Source: Trichosphaerium sp. ATCC 40318
Taxonomy: Eukaryota > Discosea > Flabellinia > Trichosidae
Length of the DNA stretch: 64,000 nucleotides
Direction of reading: 5' to 3'
Assembly (NCBI GenBank): GCA_038496445.1
Contig: JALMLS010000065.1
Location: forward strand, 372,001 to 436,000
The notes beneath the pieces are model-generated. The model searched no databases. It saw nothing but the letters and a program-made list of their open reading frames with translations, and was not told where the DNA came from. The number at the start of each line of letters is the position of its first letter. The stretch's first letter is position 1. Positions 13,519 through 26,462 of the stretch are shown piece after piece. The position numbers and the translations under genes were made by a program.

Positions 13519-13947
13519 CTAAACCCTTCACACTACTCAACGCCAAGTAATATCATGTCAGTAGCAATAAAGCGTTTGTAAAAGCCTGAAAAGGGTTTTA
13601 AGCGACCCAATAAACCAACTTTGGTAAGCTCTTTTCACAAAACAGTGAAGCGATAATCTTCCAGGCAGACGCGTAGTACAGTACTTTTTTCAAATGCCAC
13701 AACGTTCATTCTGCAAATGCTCAATGCTGCCGCATCGAATATGGTAACAGTGTTTGTAGTATGTTTCTACAGTTGATACAGCGCCTACACACTGCTCAAA
13801 GGTCGCAAAGAAAAAATTACGCTATAATCTTGCACGTGTCACTTCGTCTATTGCTGTAAGCATACTTCTTACTACAACCAGCACTACAAGCGAAATATTA
13901 GTGTAATTTGCTTGACTTTAAAGTTCATTTGTTGTGAACAGTCCAAC
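13519..13947. other. Divergent promoter spacer
   Basis: Lies between the minus-strand ankyrin gene and the plus-strand moaB/mogA-like gene, so it should hold both promoters. No motif stands out. Confidence 0.5.
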
Positions 13948-14667
13948 ATGAGCAAAAAGGCACCAAAGGAATTCTTACCGCTCCCAATTGCAGTGTTAAC
14001 TGTGTCAGACACGCGAACAGAAGAAACTGACAAGTCAGGCAATCTGTTAAAAACGCTACTCACAGACGCAGGTATTACACTGAGTTCGCGATTCTTAAAG
14101 CTCATTACCTCATAGGACACGTTTGCGTTGAGAAAGCCATCGTACCAGATGATATTTACCAATTACGTGCTATTTTATCTAAATGGATAGCCAGCGACTC
14201 TGTGCGAGTAATTATTTCTACAGGAGGTACGTTTCAGTGTTTTTTTCTTGAAGTTAACGTCATCGATAGGCACTGGCGTAACTGGACGTGATGTAACACC
14301 AGAGGTACCTTTTTCTCTTGAACATAAAAATTCTTGCTTGACAGCACAACACTAACATTGTTTTAGGCTGTAACCCCTCTATTCGATAAGGAGATCCCAG
14401 GTTTTGGCGAGATATTCCGACACCTGTCGCTAGAGGTAAACTACACTATTTTCTTTAAACTCCCTCACTCAACTGTAGGAAATTGGAACGTCCACTATCC
14501 AATCACGCGCAATAGGAGGTCTTGCAAATGGAACATACATATTTTGCCTCCCTGGCTCATCTGGAGCGTGTCAAACTGGCTGGTCAAAAATCCTTGTAAA
14601 CCAGCTTGACAGGCGCCATGGTCCTTGTAACTTTGCAGAACTAATTGCTAGGTTGCTTGAGAAATAA
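13948..14667 (+). CDS. MoaB/MogA-type molybdopterin adenylyltransferase domain protein
   Basis: Six exons join into a MoaB/MogA (MoCF_biosynth) fold: N-terminal [18 protein letters not shown], the [16 protein letters not shown] motif spanning the 14227/14271 and 14307/14367 junctions, then [30 protein letters not shown] and a C-terminal NFAEL helix. These residues bind the pyranopterin and adenylylate it during molybdenum cofactor synthesis. In plants (Cnx1), animals (gephyrin) and most fungi the domain is fused to a MoeA domain; here the frame stops after the single domain and no MoeA sequence follows. It therefore resembles the stand-alone bacterial form. Introns show it is a resident eukaryotic gene. 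TGTAACAAATAAACA lies just downstream as a probable 3' end signal. Confidence 0.9.
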
Positions 14668-15528
14668 CTGTTGTAACAAATAAACACCATTGGAATTATT
14701 TTGTGGGCGAGAATTAATACGGACCTTTTTACGGTGTATTGCGGCGTTTTTTTATCACGATATCAATAGTACATGCGTAACTAGGCGTTATTGGCGTATT
14801 TACAACCAGCTCATGTTAAGACTACATCTGCGAGCTCAAGAGGCTGTAAATAGACCTAAACGGCGCCAAAAGCTATGTTACTCGACGGGGAAGCGTAATA
14901 GACGTTCTCGCGATCAAGCAGGTGTGGTACATGAAACTACCTCACGCCGAAACGCCAACCAACTCATGTTAAAACAAATGGGGTACATACTAGCGCTATA
15001 GAACTTTGATCATATTTATTCTTCAAAATTACGAGCTATTGTGACAACGAGCGAATAAAATGCGTTTGACTAACTATCGTAGGCTAATAGGAATGACTGG
15101 TGGACGTAGAACTGCCAAGAGCAAGGGTTATGGATGTACGCTTATTTTTCATTCGCCAAGCGTAAATTATTGCCCCACCGCGCTTGGAATTTGTCAAGGA
15201 GTTCATGGCGTAGAATTTTTTTGCTACTTGACACCAATAGTGCCAAGCGTTCGTGCCTACAACCCACTAGCGCCTCTCCTTTCTATTGACAGCAAAAAGG
15301 CATTACCCTGCGCTCGTTCTTACATTTCCAAAAAAACCCACCTAACACATTGCAAAAGAAACGCTCAATAGCGACGAAAATTAGTTTTAACGCGTTACTG
15401 AGCATTTAGACAGATAAAAAAAACGCTAACAGAAAACATTTTTTTTTTGCCTTCCTACCAATAGTATTCGCTTATTCGTTTGTATAGCCCTCCGAGCGTA
15501 TTATTTAGACAAGAAATCAGCTACTGTG
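14668..15528. other. Intergenic, no supported gene
   Basis: Two plus-strand frames of 103 codons (14690-15001, 15060-15371) show no domain, intron pattern or compositional support and look like chance. Probable 3' UTR of the moaB/mogA-like gene and promoter of the PPR gene. Confidence 0.5.
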
Positions 15529-16986
15529 ATGAACGATATGTCACTCTTTGACAGTTTAATGCCGAAAATTAAATCATTTGATTTCGCTTCTGCTGAATTT
15601 GAAGAACTTCGCGAAGTAGCTCTTGAGATTGGTATATCTTCATACAACGTATTGATTCAACTATCTCCTGTATTAGAACGTGCTATTGAAATATACGAGG
15701 AAGCTTTAGCTGAAGAACTACGACCAGACGGAGACACGTTTCACGAACTCATCAAAAAATGCGTAAAAGAAAACAACGTAGTGCAAGCAAACAAGTTTTT
15801 CGCTATCATGAAAGAGCATGGACCTAATCCTTCAGAGAGGCACTATGCTAATATGATGCGTTTATATCAAGGTATTAAATCAGACGTACCTTTTACGCTT
15901 TGGGAGGAAATGAAAGAACATGGCTATACACCTAACAAACAGTTGTATATTATACTTTTGAAGCATTCAAGAATATCAGATGCCTATAAGGAGTATCGTT
16001 CAAAGGTTTTAAACGAAATGGATGAGAATGGTATTCATATGAGTGAGACAGACTTTCAATTTCAGTTAAAGGAGGCTTTCTCTACAGCGGATGATAATAC
16101 GCTTTTCAAAATAATCGAAGAAATCAACCACTTTAATTTTGAAGTAAGTCCAGAAGGACAGCATATACTGATATGGCTTTTCTATTCTTTTCTTAATGAG
16201 AGACCTAGTGAAGCTTATTCTATATACTTAAAGGCACATCACTCTATTATATTGAGTGCTGTTTCTTGTACGAGTGTTATTGATAAGTTTTTTAAAGCTG
16301 GATTATCACCTGAGAAAATATTCAGTTTTATTGACTCACAAAGATCAAAAGGACTAAAAGTTGATGTTACTTTTTATAATCATCTGTTGATTTATTGCTC
16401 TAAATGGCGGAATGATGAAGCTTTTTTTAAGTATTGGGATGAAATGACTGTTAAGGAAGATATTAAACCTAATGCTGGTATTATTAGAACAGTTATACGA
16501 CAATGTAGCGTTGGTAAGGATAGTCGTATAGTATCTGTTCTTGAGTATCTTCTAGACAAAGATTTACCTCTTTCGAGCATCATAGACTATGTATCATCAT
16601 TTAACCTATGTAATAACATTGGTCAACACGAGATGACTTTAAAACTCTTTGAGAGTATGAAGGAACATAATATTTCTCCAAATGCTCAAGCTTATATGCA
16701 TGCTTTTATAGCTTGTAGTACTCTAAAGCGTTTAGAGACAATAGACTCTTTGGAAAAAGATATTAGGGATACAGAGATTATGAATGATATTACTTTAAAC
16801 AATGCTTTGATAAAGGTGTTTATCGATACCTCACAAGAAAAAAAAGCGATGGAACTTTGGGAAAGGATTTTGGCGAAAAAAGGAGTATCACCTACTGCTT
16901 CTACTTTTGCTAGTATTATACAGTGCAAGAGCATTGATAACTCTGGTGTTATTAAAAAATATGAAGAAATGTTAAGGGTACGCTAA
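15529..16986 (+). CDS. Pentatricopeptide repeat (PPR) protein, intronless
   Basis: About 485 residues in one exon. Degenerate 35-residue PPR helical pairs run along most of the protein, e.g. TFHELIKKCVKENNVVQANK with FFAIMKEHGPNPSERHYANM, LWEEMKEHGYTPNKQLYIIL, VTFYNHLLIYC with DEMTVKEDIKPNAGIIRTVI, and MKEHNISPNAQAYMHAFIAC. PPR proteins are typically organellar, bind single-stranded RNA base by base, and act in mitochondrial RNA processing or translation. A classical amphipathic presequence is not obvious at the N-terminus, so mitochondrial import is inferred only from the family. The first in-frame ATG (15529) is used. Lack of introns contrasts with nearly all neighbours and suggests recent retroposition or lineage-specific intron loss. 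Confidence 0.9.
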   Translation: MNDMSLFDSLMPKIKSFDFASAEFEELREVALEIGISSYNVLIQLSPVLERAIEIYEEALAEELRPDGDTFHELIKKCVKENNVVQANKFFAIMKEHGPNPSERHYANMMRLYQGIKSDVPFTLWEEMKEHGYTPNKQLYIILLKHSRISDAYKEYRSKVLNEMDENGIHMSETDFQFQLKEAFSTADDNTLFKIIEEINHFNFEVSPEGQHILIWLFYSFLNERPSEAYSIYLKAHHSIILSAVSCTSVIDKFFKAGLSPEKIFSFIDSQRSKGLKVDVTFYNHLLIYCSKWRNDEAFFKYWDEMTVKEDIKPNAGIIRTVIRQCSVGKDSRIVSVLEYLLDKDLPLSSIIDYVSSFNLCNNIGQHEMTLKLFESMKEHNISPNAQAYMHAFIACSTLKRLETIDSLEKDIRDTEIMNDITLNNALIKVFIDTSQEKKAMELWERILAKKGVSPTASTFASIIQCKSIDNSGVIKKYEEMLRVR

Positions 16987-17743
16987 AAAAGAGAATTTGA
17001 CACATTTTTGTTTTCTCGTTTTTTTCTTATTCTCGTTTGTTTCATTGGATTTTTCTTTTTGTTCTACTCATTTGCGAGAAAGGTTCTTACATGTTTTTTT
17101 AGTTAAAAGTTACCCCAACAAAGCGATTTGCGTATCAATTCATGTTGAGGTTTAAAGACAGTGTTAAAATTTGGTACCCTGGTCACATTACGAGGTCTTC
17201 GCACAGAGAAACTACACATCTACCTTTAAATTCAACAGAGTGTGATGAACTATACTATTACGCTAGGAGGGTGAAAGCTAAACTCGGTTTAAATTGAATC
17301 AAAGATACAGAGAAAAGACTGGAAGTAGAAGAAACGAAAGACAGTTAGAGATTAAAAAAAAAAACAAGATGATATTTTTTTTGGTATTCAATTTATTTTT
17401 TTTTTTGTAGCACAAGTAGTTATTAACGATTGGTAATTTGTATGTGCGATATGTAAGAAGTGTAAAAAGCATTATAAAAAACGAATAATTAAAAACAAAA
17501 GGTTGAAATGTTAATGTAAATGTCCACTGGCAGAAGTTGTTGTTCGGCCTGTAAAAGTGCAAGTGTAGCGCTTACGCGCGTAGAACGCCGAAATTCGAAA
17601 CTAAAAAAAAAAAATTGTGGTCTCCTTTGACACGCTCTAAATCGTCCCGAAACTTTTTTGTATTCGCTCAAATACTATTTTTGTACAGGTTGGCCTTGTT
17701 TTGGATTAAGTTCACTTATTTCCATTCCAGTTTCTCAATAGCG
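16987..17743. other. Intergenic, poly-T-rich, nothing recognised
   Basis: Contains several T tracts and A tracts (17340-17410). No supported coding sequence on either strand. Confidence 0.5.
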
Positions 17744-19780
17744 ATGAAGACGTCCGTTACACTCTTAGTGTTAGTTGTTGTATGCGCATGCGGTACGTTT
17801 CATGCAATAAAACGCAGATAATCGCAGTTCTAATGCACTTGTTGGAATTTACTCTTTTTTAGCTTCTGCAACTGTATTACCTCGTTTGCTTGGTACAAAG
17901 TCGATCACAAAGCCCGCTTTTGTTGCTTTGGGTAGACTTCAACCAAAAGGACCGCAAAGGCTAATTGTTACTTCATTCGGATTCCTCGGTACGCGTAGCG
18001 AAATAATAAAAGTTCGGCCAACTACCTTTATCGAGAAGCTTTTATCAAAACGCAATTGCTCAATATTACAACTTTCAAATGACGTACTATCTTCTAGTGC
18101 AACAAGAACTTTTCTTTTGACATTTCTCACAATTTTTTCTGCTTTTCGCGTAATGTGGCTACGTATTCTCTTTTAATAGGCCTAAATGATTTATTGTAAG
18201 GTGGTGACGCCGTTCACATGTCCAGTGCAATCAAGAACTCATCTTCAATGGACTTTACATTTCAAACGTTGACTACAGATATCACTTGGCCTAATGAGGC
18301 TTCATTCGTTCCTGGAGAGGTATAAATACACTTTAACGCCTATTTGAACTTTGTGGTTTAATTGGCTGTAAACACTACAATAACGAAATATTAATTTGGT
18401 TTGTTTTTGTAGAATATTGGCGTTGTCGGTGGTGCTATTGCTGCTCCAGGAGGTTTCTTACCTCCAGGTTATCAAACCGGTGCTGTCACTTTATTCCTTT
18501 TCGGAAAAGGACAAGATCCAACAAACCCAGTGACGATCACAGAATCAGTTAGCGGAAAATTTTACCACAGGTACGAATTGCATTCACTTCATTCGTTTTT
18601 TCTCAACTACGCGGTTTGAGCGAGTAAACCCCACATATAGAAACTTATTTTTTTCTTTTTAGAGTTGAATGGTATGATATTGATGGTGATGGTGATTTAG
18701 ATATTATCACTGCTCGTGCTAAAGTGGGCTGGTTTGGAAGCGGCTCTGGAGAATTATTGTGGCTCGAAAACCCAGGAAATACCACAAGTGGTAGATTTGA
18801 TAACCCATGGGAAGCTCACATTATCACAAAAGGACCTGATGTATTTTTCCAAGTACGTCAATAACAACAAGCTCGCAACACCATTATTTCGAAAAATTTT
18901 GAATAGAGTGTATACCCATGGGATAGAATTCTAATTGTTTTTGTAGGTTTTGGATATTGACAATGATGGTTTCCCAGAGATCATTGCTGCAGAGTTCTTC
19001 TCAAAGAAACTTGTTGTCTACTGGGCTGATAAATCATGGAATGGTGGTAAAGTCCACAAACGTGTGATTGATAACTCAATTGGAAAAGTGAGTCTTAACA
19101 ACTAGTTTGTTGTTTTCACGTTTTTTCAAAACCACAACTTTTTGAGTCTCCCTTTCTCACGTCTTTGTTCCTAGGTTTTCGATATTAGAGTAGATGATCT
19201 TAACGGTGATGGAGTTAATGAAATCTATGTTACAAACCACGAAAATAAGCCAAAAGTCTCTGGTGTTTACGCATATGAGATATCTAAGGATTTTAAGACT
19301 GCTCCAATTAAGAGACATGTTCTCGCAACAGGTTTTACCTTAGAAGAGACAGGTATCGGTCAAGGTACACCTGGAAGTGCAAAAGCTTTCTACGCATATC
19401 CTGGACAAAAAGTACCTTACATATACGTCAGCGGTGACGGTTCTGAGGTTCGTCATTTCGTCACTTTTTTGCCTTTGCATTTTTGATTCTGTTTTGTTCT
19501 CACTTTCTACGTCAGGAAGCTTACATTATGGTACCAACTGATAACCAATTTGGTTATAATGTAACAGTAATTAATGATTTCAAAGCAACAGTAGGTACGC
19601 TAAGAAATACTTCCCAAAAGCCTTTTTAGTTTGAAACTTACCAATTTTTTAGGAGAGGCTGCTATTGGTGATATTAATGGTGATGGTTATGCTGATATCT
19701 ACATCCCTAGTTATGATAATGACTTACTTTATGTATACACATACGCACCATCCTCTGAGAGTAAAGTATCTATTAATTAA
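17744..19780 (+). CDS. Secreted FG-GAP/VCBS beta-propeller protein
   Basis: A signal peptide (MKTSVTLLVLVVVCAC) occupies exon 1, split from the mature part by an intron starting GTACGTTT. About nine exons follow. The mature protein carries repeated calcium-binding FG-GAP/VCBS loops: WYDIDGDGDLDIITARA, LDIDNDGFPEIIAAE, VDDLNGDGVNEIYVTNH and IGDINGDGYADIYIPSYD. These D-x-D-G-D-x-x-D loops occur in blades of integrin-alpha and related seven-bladed propellers. The frame ends at TAA 19778-19780 with no transmembrane helix or GPI signal, so it is probably a soluble extracellular protein rather than an integrin. Neighbouring genes give no functional hint. Role (adhesion, matrix, lectin) unknown. Confidence 0.88.
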
Positions 19781-20202
19781 TAAATATAACACTCATAACA
19801 CGTGCTTGCATTCATCCATCAAAATACTTTTTTTTTTTCGTCAGAGAAAGGTTCTTCAGGCAAATCAAACGTTCGCACAGAAGCTACAGAGTAAGATTAT
19901 TCAAAATCTTCAAATATATGTTAACGACGTACACGTGTTTACAGTCATGCGGCATTAACGGTTTTTTTTTTCGTAGCATGAACATTCTCAATTTTTTTTG
20001 TTAACGAGTAGTAAAATTGGAAATCACTGACTTCAACCGCAAACTTATCGTTTAATTTACCAAAAAACCTTCGTCAGGGTTTGATTTGACAGTTCCTATA
20101 TTTCTTGTAGAGGTTTGAATTAAGGCAAATACTAGACGTACCCAAGTTTTTGCCTGCCAAAAACGTATAAAAGTTGATACACAAGGCCGACATCTCATTA
20201 AA
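19781..20202. other. Intergenic; pyruvate carboxylase promoter region
   Basis: T-rich spacer. TATAAAAGTTGATACA about 35 bp before the pyruvate carboxylase ATG could be a TATA-like element. No gene seen. Confidence 0.4.
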
Positions 20203-23200
20203 TGGGTAACATACCATCAGAAGAGCTAAATCCTGGAGTTGGTATGGCAAGAGAAAGTGGTGATCTTGTAGATAGATATCCTAGCCCTGAAGGGCCTATT
20301 CAGAAGGTTTTATGCGCGAATAGGTGCGAAAGGAGTCGATTTAAGTGATTTTTGCTTGTCGTAACATTTTACGACAGAGGCGAGATAGCAATTCGCGTAT
20401 TCCGCGCAGCGAACGAACTTGGATTGAAGTACGTGCATTACAGATAGTTTTTGAGTTGTGTTCCCATTAAATTTCTACTGCTCAACTTGAGTGAAGTACA
20501 TATGTCACAAGGTCTTTTTTACATTATATGGTTGCCTATTGTAGTAACAATAACAGCCTACATTCTATTTTACAGTTTTTTTTTTTCAAAAACGGAAAAA
20601 TCTTCATAATCTTTATTAAGAATGCGTATTCAATTGACTCTATACGTCTAACACTACCTAGATCGATTGCTATTTACTCTCATCAAGACAGACTCACCCT
20701 ACACAGATACAAAGCCGATGAGGTACATATAAACCCCGTCTAGCGAACAATAGACGTGTTTTTAGACACTCTCATATAAAAAGCCTAAAAATCTTTATTC
20801 TGTGCGACAAACTTTAGCTGACGTTAACCGTATAGAGTTACCTCGTTGGTGTTGATAAATCGCCAGTAGGCGCGTACCTTGATATGAAGGACATTGTTCG
20901 TATTGCGAAGGATCACGGCGCAGACGCTATTCACCCTGGTTATGGCTTCTTATCAGAGAATGAGGATTTTGCACGCCTTGTTAGAGATAGTGGGCTTATT
21001 TGGATTGGTAAGAAAGATACTTCTTGTTCTTCTAGACATCATTTTTGGGGTTTTGATTTGTTTTCAAAGTCTTGCCAAAAAAAACTTTGTTGGATAAAAC
21101 ATCGAATTCATTTTGGCCTTACACTTCAAATCCATACTTTTTCACACTGTAGGAATACTGTTTTTTTCTATACAGCGAAATTCAACGGAGATATTTTTGT
21201 GTAAAGTGAAGAAAAAAACAAAATTTTTAAATGAGTTTGAATGGATAGAATTTGTATGCGTTTTTTTTGGTTAAAATCTGTTGTTGTTGAGCTTTTGGGA
21301 AAATGGAATACACCAGTTTTTTTTTATTTACACGCGGTTATTTTTCTTACACTTCTTTTCTTAGGTCCTCCTGCTGAGGTACATCACGTGATAGTTATAA
21401 AGAATTAATAGAAGTGAAATATTTATTATTTTTTTGCTAGTTTTTGTTGTTTTTTTGACATTTTGGTTTTTAGGTTATAAATTTAATGGGTGATAAAATG
21501 ATGGCGCGAAAGCTTGCTAATAAGGCAGGTGTACCTGTTGTTCCTGGATCAAGTAAGTTGTCAGCATATTTTATGTGCAGGGAAACTTAGATTTCCTACC
21601 ATTTTTTTTTTTGTTCTTGTACTAAGTGGCTTTTTTAGACGGGCCAGTCAAAACGTGGCAGGATGCCAAAAAATTTATTGAAGAGAAATCAGGTCTTCCA
21701 GTTATCATCAAAGCGTCCATGGGAGGCGGTGGACGTGGTATGCGTGTTGTACGCAAAATGGAAGGTAAGTTACTACGATTTCTTTACGTTTTTGTTTTAC
21801 CATTAACTTGTTCTCTTTGTTTTTAGAATTGGAGTTGGCGTTCACAACTGCTTCTTCTGAGGCCCTTACTGCTTTTGGAGATGGTACTGTATTCATTGAG
21901 CGATTGGTTGAGAAACCAAGACACATTGAAGTTCAAGTTTTGGGAGATCAAGTACGCTTTCTTTTGAGCTTTCTTTTTTTTGGAAATAACTTGTTCTAAT
22001 TGGCCTTCTCTAGCACGGTAACATCATCCACTTGTTCGAAAGAGATTGTACAGTACAACGCCGTCACCAAAAGGTACGAAGAGACCTATTTAGAGCTCAT
22101 TTCGCAGTCAATAACAAAGGTTAATGTACTGATGTTATTTTTTCTTGTAGGTTTGCGAAATCGCACCTTCTTGTGGTTTACCTGAAACTGTAAAACAAGC
22201 TTTATATTCAGATGCTATCAAAATAGCAACAGCAGCAAACTATGTAAACGCAGGAACAGTCGAGGTATGAATACAATAGTAACCAAGCTCAAAAAATTAA
22301 ATTTCCGCTTCGTTTCATTTTTTTTCACGTTTTTTCATCGGCCTTGTCGGTTGCCTTTCTAAGACTTTGTTGTAGTTTTTGGTTGAAAGAGATGGAAGAC
22401 ATTACTTTATTGAAATGAATCCACGTATTCAAGTAGAACATACAGTCACAGAACAAATCACAGGCATCGATTTAGTACAAAGTCAAATTTTAATCGCAAA
22501 TGGATGTTCTTTACCAGAACTTGGCTTAGACCAGGACTCAATAACTTGCAGAGGTGCGTAGAGATCAATAAAACACTACCAAAATACAGGACACCTTCAA
22601 AACAACGACACAGTGGCGAGAAACCGCAAAAAAAGCTTTTTTTTTTTTGTATTGAAGACATTTTCTTACGCTCTTTATCAAGGTTTTGCTGTTCAATGTC
22701 GTATCACATCAGAAGATCCAGCAAACAAATTCCAACCTGATGTTGGTCGTATTGTAGAGTACAGAACACCTGGTGGTATGGGTGTACGCCTTGATGGCGC
22801 TATTGGTTTCACTGGATCCCAGATTCAGCCTCACTACGATTCATTGCTTGTTAAAGTAACTAGTTCTGCTCTAAGCTGGGAATCAACCCTTCGTAAGCAA
22901 TTACGCGCAATTCTAGGTACGTTTTGCACTCTTTTTTTGTTTTCAATGAAAAATACGACCTTGAACTTGAACTAACTCTATTTGCTTAGAAATCCGTGTA
23001 CGTGGGTTGAAGACTAACGTACCTTTCCTACAAAAGCTATTAACACATCCAAAATTCGTTACATCCGAAGTTTGGACCACTTTTGTTGATGAAACACCTG
23101 AACTATTCGATTACGCAAAGCCACTTGATAGAGCACAGAAAATCCTACATTTCTTGGGTACGAATGATTTAAACAATTCTGAGCCTTCCAAAACGTGTTG

Positions 23201-26200
23201 TGGTGGTTTTTAATGTTGTCTATTTTAGCTGAGACTGAAGTTAACGGATGTCAAATTCCTGGTGCTAGAGTGAGACTAAACCCTCCTACTTTCATCCCTC
23301 GTAATATCCCTGTTATTACTGGAACACCTCCACCTGGTTGGCGTCAAGTTTTCCTTGAACATGGTGCGTTATAACGTCTGTTTTAACAATCTTTTTTCTT
23401 TTTTTTGTTCCAAACAAGTTTTCGTGATTTTTATCGTATCCTACGAATAAATGTCTTTTAATGTACATATATCTATAGCCTTAATACATATGTACTCATT
23501 GAATACTTCTTTAGGTCCAAAGAAATTCGCTCAAGCAATTCGTAAACATGAAGGTCTATTGCTGACTTCAACAACATTCAGAGATGCCCATCAATCTCTT
23601 TTGATGACACGTATGCGTACAATTGATCTAGAAGAGATCGCACCTGCTACAGCTCATATGATGAGTGGTTTATTCAGTATGGAAATGTGGGGAGGTACGG
23701 AAAGCGTTTGATTCTTTTCTCAGTTTTTTCGTTAAACAAACAAAGCTAACTCTTTGTTTTAGGTGCTACCTTTGATGTATGCTTGCGCTTCTTGAAGGAG
23801 GATCCTTGGGATCGCTTGAAGCGTCTCCGTGCATTGATGCCAAATATTCCTTTCCAGATGCTTCTCCGTGGAACCAACGCTGTTGGTTATACAACATACC
23901 CTGATAATGTTATTAAGGGATTTGTAAAGAAGGCTAAAGACTGTGGTATCGATATCTTCCGTGTTTTCGATTCATTGAATTATATCGAGAATTTGAAGGT
24001 TGGTATTGAAGCAGTTCGGGAAGCAGGTACGATTTTTTAACAAGATTTTTTGTTAAAGCAACAACACGTGTTACAAACGTTATCACAAGTTTTTTTCTTT
24101 TTTTTCTTTCTATGAACAAATTAAAGTATTTTTCTGAATGTCTACTTGTCACGTTGCTGCAGTTTTGCCGTAATAATATGTATCGATAAGAAACTTACAT
24201 ATTTTATTAAGGTGGTATCATTGAAGTTTGCATGTGTTACACTGGAGATGTATCAGATAACAAGAAGAAAAAGTACAACTTGCAATACTATCTAGACTTG
24301 GTACGTTCACATTTTCTTCTTTCTCTACTCCTTTGTATTTGCGTTCAAACCAACAGTTCTTACTATGCCACTCGCCATAGTGGACTGAACACATATACTA
24401 CCCAGTTGTGTCGTGCTAGACATAAGCAAAACACAAAAGTGTAAACTCATCTCATATTTACTATTGTATATAGGCGGACCAACTCGTAGAATGTGATATA
24501 CACATCTTGGCCATCAAAGATATGGCTGGATTACTTAAACCTAAAGCAGCTAAAATCCTCATTACTGCACTGAGACAAAAATTCCCAGACCTACCTATCC
24601 ACGTACGTGGTTTTTTCAAACTCTTTTTTTTACTTTCTGTTAACTTTTATCGCTTTCTTTGTTTTTGTACTCCTCAGGGCACATCGTCTAATTTTTATTC
24701 AGATTCATACACACGATACCGCTGGAACTGGTGTTGCATCTATGATTGCTTGTGCAAAGGCTGGTGCTGATATTGTTGACGTTGCTATTGATTCCCTTTC
24801 TGGTATGACATCACAACCTTCAATGGGCGCTGTTGTTGGCGCTGTTTCAGGCACCAAGCTTGATACAAAGATCGATCTCAATGCTGTATCTAAGATTAAT
24901 GAGTATTGGGAAGTCACACGTGGGATGTATGCTCCATGTACGTCATTTTACACAAACCTCAAATTCATTTTGTTGATGGCATTTATTAACCATTTTTTTT
25001 CTCATTTAGTTGAAACTGGTATAAAGTCTGGTTCTTCTGATGTATACCTTCACGAGATGCCAGGCGGTCAGTACACAAATCTACAATTTCAGGCAATGTC
25101 TCTTGGTCTTGGAGAAAAATGGAGCTCTGTCAAGCAGAAGTACGCTTTGGCTAATATCATCTTGGGTGATATTGTTAAGGTACTTTTTTGCGAGAACAAC
25201 TAGATTTTCTTCTAACCAAAAAATTAGGTCACACCTTCTTCTAAGGTTGTTGGTGACTTGGCACAATTTATGGTATCAAATGACTTAGATATTGATGATG
25301 TTAGAAAGAATGCAGCCACATTATCATTCCCACAAAGCGTAGTAGACGTAAGCCTTCAAAAAACCCTTTCCTTATTTTTTCTGCTTTTTTTGAATTTGCT
25401 TACTTGATTTGTAGTTCTTCAAAGGAATGATTGGACAGCCTCATGGCGGTTTCCCAGAACCACTTCGTACAGTTATACTTAGCGCAAAAGGTGAAAAACC
25501 TATCACAGGCCGTCCAGGTGCTGAAATGGAGCCATATGATTTTGCAGCACAGAAGAAGATGCTAATGGAGAAATATGGAATGTTGGATATTCCAGATACT
25601 GACATGTTGAGTTATGCACTCTATCCTAAAGTATTTGAAGAATACCTTACGTTCAGACAACGTTTCGGTGATGTATCCATCATACCAACACAGTACTTCT
25701 TAGTACCTCCACCAATCAGCAGCGAGTTCGAAATTGAATTGAGGTACACTTGTTTGTTCCAAAACTTCTTCCCTTTGTATCCTAGTTATTACATAGATTT
25801 TTACGTACATAGGTTATTTGTATATACATAGTATAGTAGTCAGACATCAACAGTGAATATTAAAAAATCACGTGTTGTTGAGATTAGCGATGACAAATTC
25901 TTTTTTTTCTTTTGTCGGTTTGTTATTAATTGGGGTTTTTTTTCTAGCAAGGGTAAAAAACTGTACATTAAATACCTCGCCAAGGGTCCTGGTAAAGATG
26001 AAGAGACCAAGACTGTTTACTTTGAACTCAATGGTAAAGCTCGTGCTATAACTGTTGTTGATGGCACAGCCGAAGTAAAACTTGAAAAAAGACCAAAGGT
26101 AAAAAAACAAGCTTGTATTTTGTTTTTCTTACAATTACTTTTCAGGCAAATGCAGACGATCCTGGTTCTGTTGGTGCACCAATGGCAGGTAGTGTTGTTG

Positions 26201-26462
26201 ATGTTCGTGTAAGTATCGGTGCAACAGTTAAATCTGGAGATCCACTTCTAGTACTCGGCGCTATGAAGATGGAAACGCCAGTAATTGCACCAATAAGTGG
26301 AACAGGTAAGAATTTTATTTCTTTTCAGTTTACTCTTTTTCGTTAACCACCTTGTGGTTTTTGACGGTTTTTTATTGATTTTTATTACTAGTGATTACAA
26401 TGCATATTGTTGTCGGCGATTCATTAGCTCAAGATGATCTACTCCTTGAGATTGAACCGTAA
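20203..26462 (+). CDS. PYC: Pyruvate carboxylase
   Basis: Biotin enzyme making oxaloacetate from pyruvate and bicarbonate with ATP (anaplerosis, gluconeogenesis). Domains are complete and in order: biotin carboxylase ([23 protein letters not shown]-grasp [11 protein letters not shown], catalytic [12 protein letters not shown]), carboxyltransferase ([47 protein letters not shown], metal-binding), and C-terminal biotinyl domain with the modified Lys in GAMKMETPV. The frame ends at TAA 26460-26462. More than 20 exons. One is only 14 nt (21365-21378), between introns of 358 and about 96 nt. The N-terminus [10 protein letters not shown] lacks a mitochondrial presequence, so the enzyme is probably cytosolic as in fungi. 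Gly2 and Ser6 fit an N-myristoylation consensus. Every junction preserves frame. Confidence 0.97.

Noticed and set aside
14690-15371. Two 103-codon plus-strand frames
   Set aside because: No domain, no splice pattern, odd composition; flanked by UTR-like sequence. Likely chance.
17744-19780. Integrin alpha subunit
   Set aside because: FG-GAP-type loops are present but there is no transmembrane helix or cytoplasmic GFFKR motif; kept as secreted FG-GAP protein.
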